A stretch of DNA of 36,769 nucleotides from Jiulongibacter sp. (GTDB taxonomy: Bacteria; Bacteroidota; Bacteroidia; Cytophagales; Spirosomataceae): positions 1 to 36,769 of the forward strand of contig JAHEBN010000021.1 in the NCBI GenBank assembly GCA_024645245.1, read 5' to 3'. The translations under genes were made by a program, and so were the position numbers. Each line of letters starts with the position of its first letter. Positions within the stretch are counted from its first letter, which is position 1. Shown here one piece after another: positions 33,017 to 36,769 of the stretch. The notes beneath the pieces are model-generated. The model had not been told where the DNA came from. It did not search any database and was given only the letters and a program-made list of their open reading frames with translations.

Positions 33017-35407
33017 ATGAAACAAAATTTACTTAAAACAGCCTTAATTATAATCATCTTATCCTTTTCCGGAAGGGTATTTTCTCAGAATTGCGTGGGC
33101 CCTGGCGGACAAGTGCAGTGGAGCTACTGGATGGGTTTTACGAGTTTTCCGGATAGTTCAGATCTGGCTATTTTAGAGACCTTTCCTTCCCGACCCGATG
33201 GTTTTCAAATGCTGGGCAAGCTTCAGACTCCACCAAATTTCAGTGACTATTTCACTTCCATGATTCGGGGTTATATAAGTGTGCCAACCACAGGAAATTA
33301 TTATTTCAATATCACCGGAGACGATGATTCCCGCTTTTTCCTCAGCACAAATGATTCGCCGGCAAATTTAAAGAAAAAGGCCTGGGTTTATTCTTACACC
33401 GGAATAGCAGAACATTACAAAGATTCAACTCAAACCTCGGTTTTGACGACATTAGTTGGCGGACAGAATTACTATTTCGAAATGTACAATTCGGAAGGAG
33501 GCGGTGGCGATCATATGACACTTTACTGGCGTAAACCAAATACGCCTGACCTGGATACCAATTGGCTCGTTGTGGATTACAATTACATTAAATCTTATAC
33601 CTGCACCCAGAATTGCCCTCCCAGAGGAACCAGCTGCAATGATAATAATCCCCTTACCAGTAATGATCAACAAGACGGGTTTTGTAATTGTGTGGGTGAT
33701 TATACCAGTAACAACTACTGCGTTGGAGAGCGTGGGAAAGTAGAAGCCTATTATTTTGACAATATTCCGGGCAATTACGTGGAATACGATTTGTTAAACT
33801 CTCCCAAATTTCCCCTGATGCCAGACCGAAAAGAGTACCTGAAAGGAGCATCTGGCCCATTGGAACCCTATACCCGCGATGAATATGGTACATTATTGCA
33901 GGGTTATATTACTGTTCCGGTCACTGGGCTCTATGAATTTGTAATTACCGGAGATAATCAGACATTTTTCTACATGAGCAAAAATGATTCGATAGAATAT
34001 AAACAATATCACCAGGCACTTGTATTCTATGGAATTGGTGAAACCGATATAAACAGTACATCTTTTCAATATATCTCACCCTTAACACTGGAAAAAGGCA
34101 AATATTATTACTACGAATTCAGGCACAAAGAAAACGGCTGGCGTGATCATTTTAACCTGTACTGGAAAACCCCTTTTCACGAACAAAAAACATGGAAACA
34201 GGTTCCGGCCTTTTACCTTTTTGACTACGATTGCGAATTATCCTGCATAGCTCAGGGCACCCCTTGCGATGACGGAAATGCATTTACCAATAACGATCAA
34301 TTTGATGCCAACTGCAATTGTGCAGGTACACCATGTAATGGACCGGATTGTGACGACAGTATGGCTAAATACAGCTTTTACGAAGAATGTGCATCCACAA
34401 ACAACCTGGTAACCGATCCGGCTTATTCCTGGTATACCTGTGCCGGCGGTCAGCCAAACCCTAATGCGGCAAGAAGTGCGAATACGCGTTGGATAAAATA
34501 CGACTTCGGGTATCAATATAAATTTCAGGGCAGTAGGATTTGGAATTACAATGTACTGAACGACACAGACAAAGGCTTTAAAAACGTGGTAGTAGATTAT
34601 TCTGTGGATGGAAATTCATGGCAGCCACTGGGTGGTACCTATAGCTGGCCTCAGGCACCGGGTAACTCCGATTACGGAGGTTTTCCAGGACCAAATTTTA
34701 ATGATATAAAGGCCAGATATGTCTTAATTTCTTCTATCGATAATTGGGGTGATGCAAGTTGCTCTGGTTTTAGCAAAATAACTTTTGATGCGATTCATTG
34801 CGACAATGATGGTACTCCGTGCGACGATAAGGATCCTTTAACTACTTACGATAAATTTGACAACAATTGCAATTGCAAAGGTATTGATATCAACTGTGCC
34901 AACGACACCTTAAATTTGAGTTATCCGAGTTTAGCTGATGGAGCTTTTAAGGCTAAAAAACAAATCACGGCCCAAAGTCTTGTGCCTGGTTCTAATAATA
35001 TTAGTTTTACAGCCGGAAATAGCATTGTGCTACTTCCGGGTTTTAAGGCCGACAATACTGCTGTTTTTTCTGCCAAAATTGAAGATTGTCTTCAAACAGC
35101 TTTTGTAAACAATGAAATCAACAGCTTGAACTCAATCGGGTCTGAAAACAAAACTATTTTGAACGATGACCCTGAAAATGACAAGATAAAAAAGATAATT
35201 TTCAGGTTAAATGAACCCGGAAATGTAACTTTAAAATTATTGGACAGTAAAGGTAAAAATATAGTAACTATTATTGACCAGTACTATGAATCATTAGGTA
35301 CACAAATAAAGCTTTTGCCGATTCAAAAACTATCGAAAGGAACTTATTGGATCGAATTAAATATTAATGGTAATACGGTAAAAGAAAAATTAGAAATTAA
35401 TGGATAA
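33017..35407 (+). CDS. Surface multidomain protein: two PA14, discoidin-like, 3-coathanger and T9SS type A sorting domain
   Basis: 796 residues. Signal peptide (LLKTALIIIILSFSGRVFSQ), PA14 domain 1 (about 26-190: MIRGYISVPTTGNYYFNITGDDDSRFFLS), a Cys-rich linker (204-227), PA14 domain 2 (235-400: GYITVPVTGLYEFVITGDN), a second linker (414-437), a discoidin/F5-8C-like domain (about 440-595: RWIKYDFGYQYKFQGSRIWNYN, VVVDYSVDGNSWQPLGG), a third linker (599-622), a 3-coathanger module (627-691) and a T9SS type A tail (about 725-796, NVTLKLLDSKGKNIVTIID, LSKGTYWIELNINGNTVKEKL). PA14 and discoidin domains bind carbohydrates, so surface glycan attachment or recognition is likely. It has no catalytic domain. 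Overlaps the next gene by 8 nt and follows DUF1501 after 3 nt. Confidence 0.9.
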   Translation: MKQNLLKTALIIIILSFSGRVFSQNCVGPGGQVQWSYWMGFTSFPDSSDLAILETFPSRPDGFQMLGKLQTPPNFSDYFTSMIRGYISVPTTGNYYFNITGDDDSRFFLSTNDSPANLKKKAWVYSYTGIAEHYKDSTQTSVLTTLVGGQNYYFEMYNSEGGGGDHMTLYWRKPNTPDLDTNWLVVDYNYIKSYTCTQNCPPRGTSCNDNNPLTSNDQQDGFCNCVGDYTSNNYCVGERGKVEAYYFDNIPGNYVEYDLLNSPKFPLMPDRKEYLKGASGPLEPYTRDEYGTLLQGYITVPVTGLYEFVITGDNQTFFYMSKNDSIEYKQYHQALVFYGIGETDINSTSFQYISPLTLEKGKYYYYEFRHKENGWRDHFNLYWKTPFHEQKTWKQVPAFYLFDYDCELSCIAQGTPCDDGNAFTNNDQFDANCNCAGTPCNGPDCDDSMAKYSFYEECASTNNLVTDPAYSWYTCAGGQPNPNAARSANTRWIKYDFGYQYKFQGSRIWNYNVLNDTDKGFKNVVVDYSVDGNSWQPLGGTYSWPQAPGNSDYGGFPGPNFNDIKARYVLISSIDNWGDASCSGFSKITFDAIHCDNDGTPCDDKDPLTTYDKFDNNCNCKGIDINCANDTLNLSYPSLADGAFKAKKQITAQSLVPGSNNISFTAGNSIVLLPGFKADNTAVFSAKIEDCLQTAFVNNEINSLNSIGSENKTILNDDPENDKIKKIIFRLNEPGNVTLKLLDSKGKNIVTIIDQYYESLGTQIKLLPIQKLSKGTYWIELNINGNTVKEKLEING

Positions 35408-36761
35408 AAAAGTCCTCTTTATTTTATTGTTTAATATTCAATTCATAAAAGCTCAGGTAAATACAGTTACCCTAAATCCAGCTAAAGACAATACAATTTT
35501 TTCTGAAAACAGTACGTATAGCGATGGAGCAGGTATTTTATTATATGCGGGTAAAATAAATAATGGGTCAGGAGTAAGACGTGCATTATTGCAATTTGAC
35601 CTGAGCTCAATTCCGGAGGATGTAATAATTAACGATGCAAAACTTGAACTCTATGTTTATAAATCTAAACAAGCATCAAGCACGGTTCATAATTTTTCAA
35701 TTCACCGGTTAAATGCAGATTGGGGCGAAGCAGGTTCAAATGGAAGTGGATCGGGTGCCCCAGCACAAAACGGTGATGCTACCTGGTCAGATAAATTCTA
35801 CCCCGGGCAAAATTGGACAGCTACCGGAGGAGATTTTAATGCAAACGCCTCTGCTACCACAACAGCCTTCTATTCATATGTTGAGTTAAAAAAATCTACC
35901 TGGACAGGAAATGATGTAATTGCTGATGTAAATTATTGGCTAACGAATCCTTTAAATAATTATGGCTGGATTTTGATTGGCGAAGAAAACAATAATGGGT
36001 CTGCCAAGGGTTTTGTTTCTCGCAATATGGGTAATCCATATACTTCTTTCAGGCCGGCACTTACCATTACATATACCCTTAATATTCCCGTTTCTGTTAT
36101 TATCAATGAAGTAAATTCTCAAAAAAAATGGGTGGAAATCTATAATCCAACCAGTAATCCGATTGACCTGAACGGATATTACCTGGCAAATGCAAATCAG
36201 GAAATACCTTTGAATGATATTGGCATCAAAATTCTCCACGGAAACCTCAATTTATTACCCGACCACTATCTGCTAATCGAATGGAGTGAAATTGGCAGCA
36301 CAACAGGTGAGCTTGCTTTATATAAAGGAAATCCGACCTCTTCTCAAATCATAGATTATTTGCAATATGGTGCATCAAAACAGATGCATTCGGCCGATGC
36401 GGTGACAGCAAGTGTATGGGATAATTCTTCTCTTTTTTTAACCCAGAATTCCGATTTAGAAAAAAGTTATTCCCTGGATACTCTACAAAATTACTTTAAT
36501 GGAAGTGCGACAAACAGTAGCAATTGGCAACTTCAATATGCCACACCAACTTTTAAAAATAACCCTTGTCCCGGTAGTTTATTCTTAACAGGTGATATAA
36601 TTCCTGCTTATTACCAAAGCAAAAATTCATCATCACTAAATGGCCTGATTGATAATAATGAGAATATCAGCCTTCGAGCTGGCAATTCCATATTGTTAAC
36701 TAACACTCTGGAGGTAAAATCGGGAGCTATTTTTAAGGCTGAAATTGGAGGCTGTCAATAA
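35400..36761 (+). CDS. Secreted DNRLRE / lamin-tail-domain protein ending in a GCX 3-coathanger module
   Basis: 453 residues. Signal peptide (KKVLFILLFNIQFIKAQ), then a DNRLRE-type jelly-roll (about 19-226: KDNTIFSENSTYSDG, RRALLQFDLSSIPEDVIINDAKLELYVY, VSRNMGNPYTSFRPALTITY), a lamin-tail-like (LTD) domain (231-388: VIINEVNSQKKWVEIYNPTSNPIDLNGYYLA, IIDYLQYG) and a closing ~60-residue module (390-453) that ends the protein at Gly-Cys-Gln. This Gly-Cys-X end is the hallmark, as I recall it, of the 3-coathanger stack domain. No catalytic domain and no T9SS type A tail. Its ATG overlaps the previous gene by 8 nt, so it is the coupled last gene of the operon; only 8 nt of window follow. Confidence 0.87.
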   Translation: MDKKVLFILLFNIQFIKAQVNTVTLNPAKDNTIFSENSTYSDGAGILLYAGKINNGSGVRRALLQFDLSSIPEDVIINDAKLELYVYKSKQASSTVHNFSIHRLNADWGEAGSNGSGSGAPAQNGDATWSDKFYPGQNWTATGGDFNANASATTTAFYSYVELKKSTWTGNDVIADVNYWLTNPLNNYGWILIGEENNNGSAKGFVSRNMGNPYTSFRPALTITYTLNIPVSVIINEVNSQKKWVEIYNPTSNPIDLNGYYLANANQEIPLNDIGIKILHGNLNLLPDHYLLIEWSEIGSTTGELALYKGNPTSSQIIDYLQYGASKQMHSADAVTASVWDNSSLFLTQNSDLEKSYSLDTLQNYFNGSATNSSNWQLQYATPTFKNNPCPGSLFLTGDIIPAYYQSKNSSSLNGLIDNNENISLRAGNSILLTNTLEVKSGAIFKAEIGGCQ

Positions 36762-36769
36762 AGAACCCC

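Overview
The window looks like a chromosomal segment of an AT-rich member of the Bacteroidota, probably of the Cytophagia or a related class. It contains a SusC/SusD pair, a type IX secretion (T9SS) type A sorting domain, lipoproteins with Bacteroidota-type signal peptides, DUF1800/DUF1501 surface genes, a HTH_34-CreD locus, and recurrent TAnnTTTG -7 promoter elements. I see no plasmid, phage, transposase or CRISPR feature. A genus call is not supported.

Layout. 1-2171: the 3' end of a SusC transporter, its SusD partner and a strong terminator. 2172-2698: gene-free, with a nested palindromic, MITE-like element. 2699-10278: mostly housekeeping and envelope genes. These are an orphan histidine kinase, divergent hemA, a small outer-membrane-like protein, an aldo/keto reductase, a DoxX/DUF417-like membrane protein, an SGNH hydrolase lipoprotein with a lactonase-family lipoprotein, and a beta-propeller-like lipoprotein. 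10275-14504 (all minus): ffh, a small secreted protein, class II aldolase fbaA and an AlkD-type glycosylase, with two clear terminators and one good promoter. 14609-15845: an FMN reductase and DsbA/FrnE-like oxidoreductase pair. 15904-16103: tRNA-Arg(CCG) plus a decayed tandem copy behind what looks like the ancestral promoter. 16427-19618: a very large secreted PQQ-type sugar dehydrogenase. Then come a thioesterase (minus), a polytopic glycosyltransferase-like pseudogene (20384-21503), a smaller gene relic and a Tat-exported Gfo/Idh/MocA oxidoreductase.

23562-28075 is an envelope-related run: DUF1361 - diacylglycerol/undecaprenol kinase - unknown membrane protein - HTH_34 regulator - CreD - DUF2809 - MpaB/DUF2236. 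The same 19-bp perfect inverted repeat (TACTTTG-5 nt-CAAAGTA) lies just before the DUF1361 gene and just before creD, so it is a strong candidate operator for the HTH_34 regulator encoded between them. After a PurM-like gene, 29628-36761 is a tightly packed four-gene operon: DUF1800, DUF1501, a PA14/PA14/discoidin-like protein with a T9SS tail, and a DNRLRE/lamin-tail protein. The last two proteins and the large sugar dehydrogenase share a C-terminal 3-coathanger (GCX-type) module. This operon is the best candidate here for an undescribed cell-surface system.

Several start codons were moved downstream from the longest open frame to fit signal peptides or because the extension runs through a promoter, operator or hairpin. 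Each entry says so. All family calls come from reading sequence motifs by eye, with no database search.
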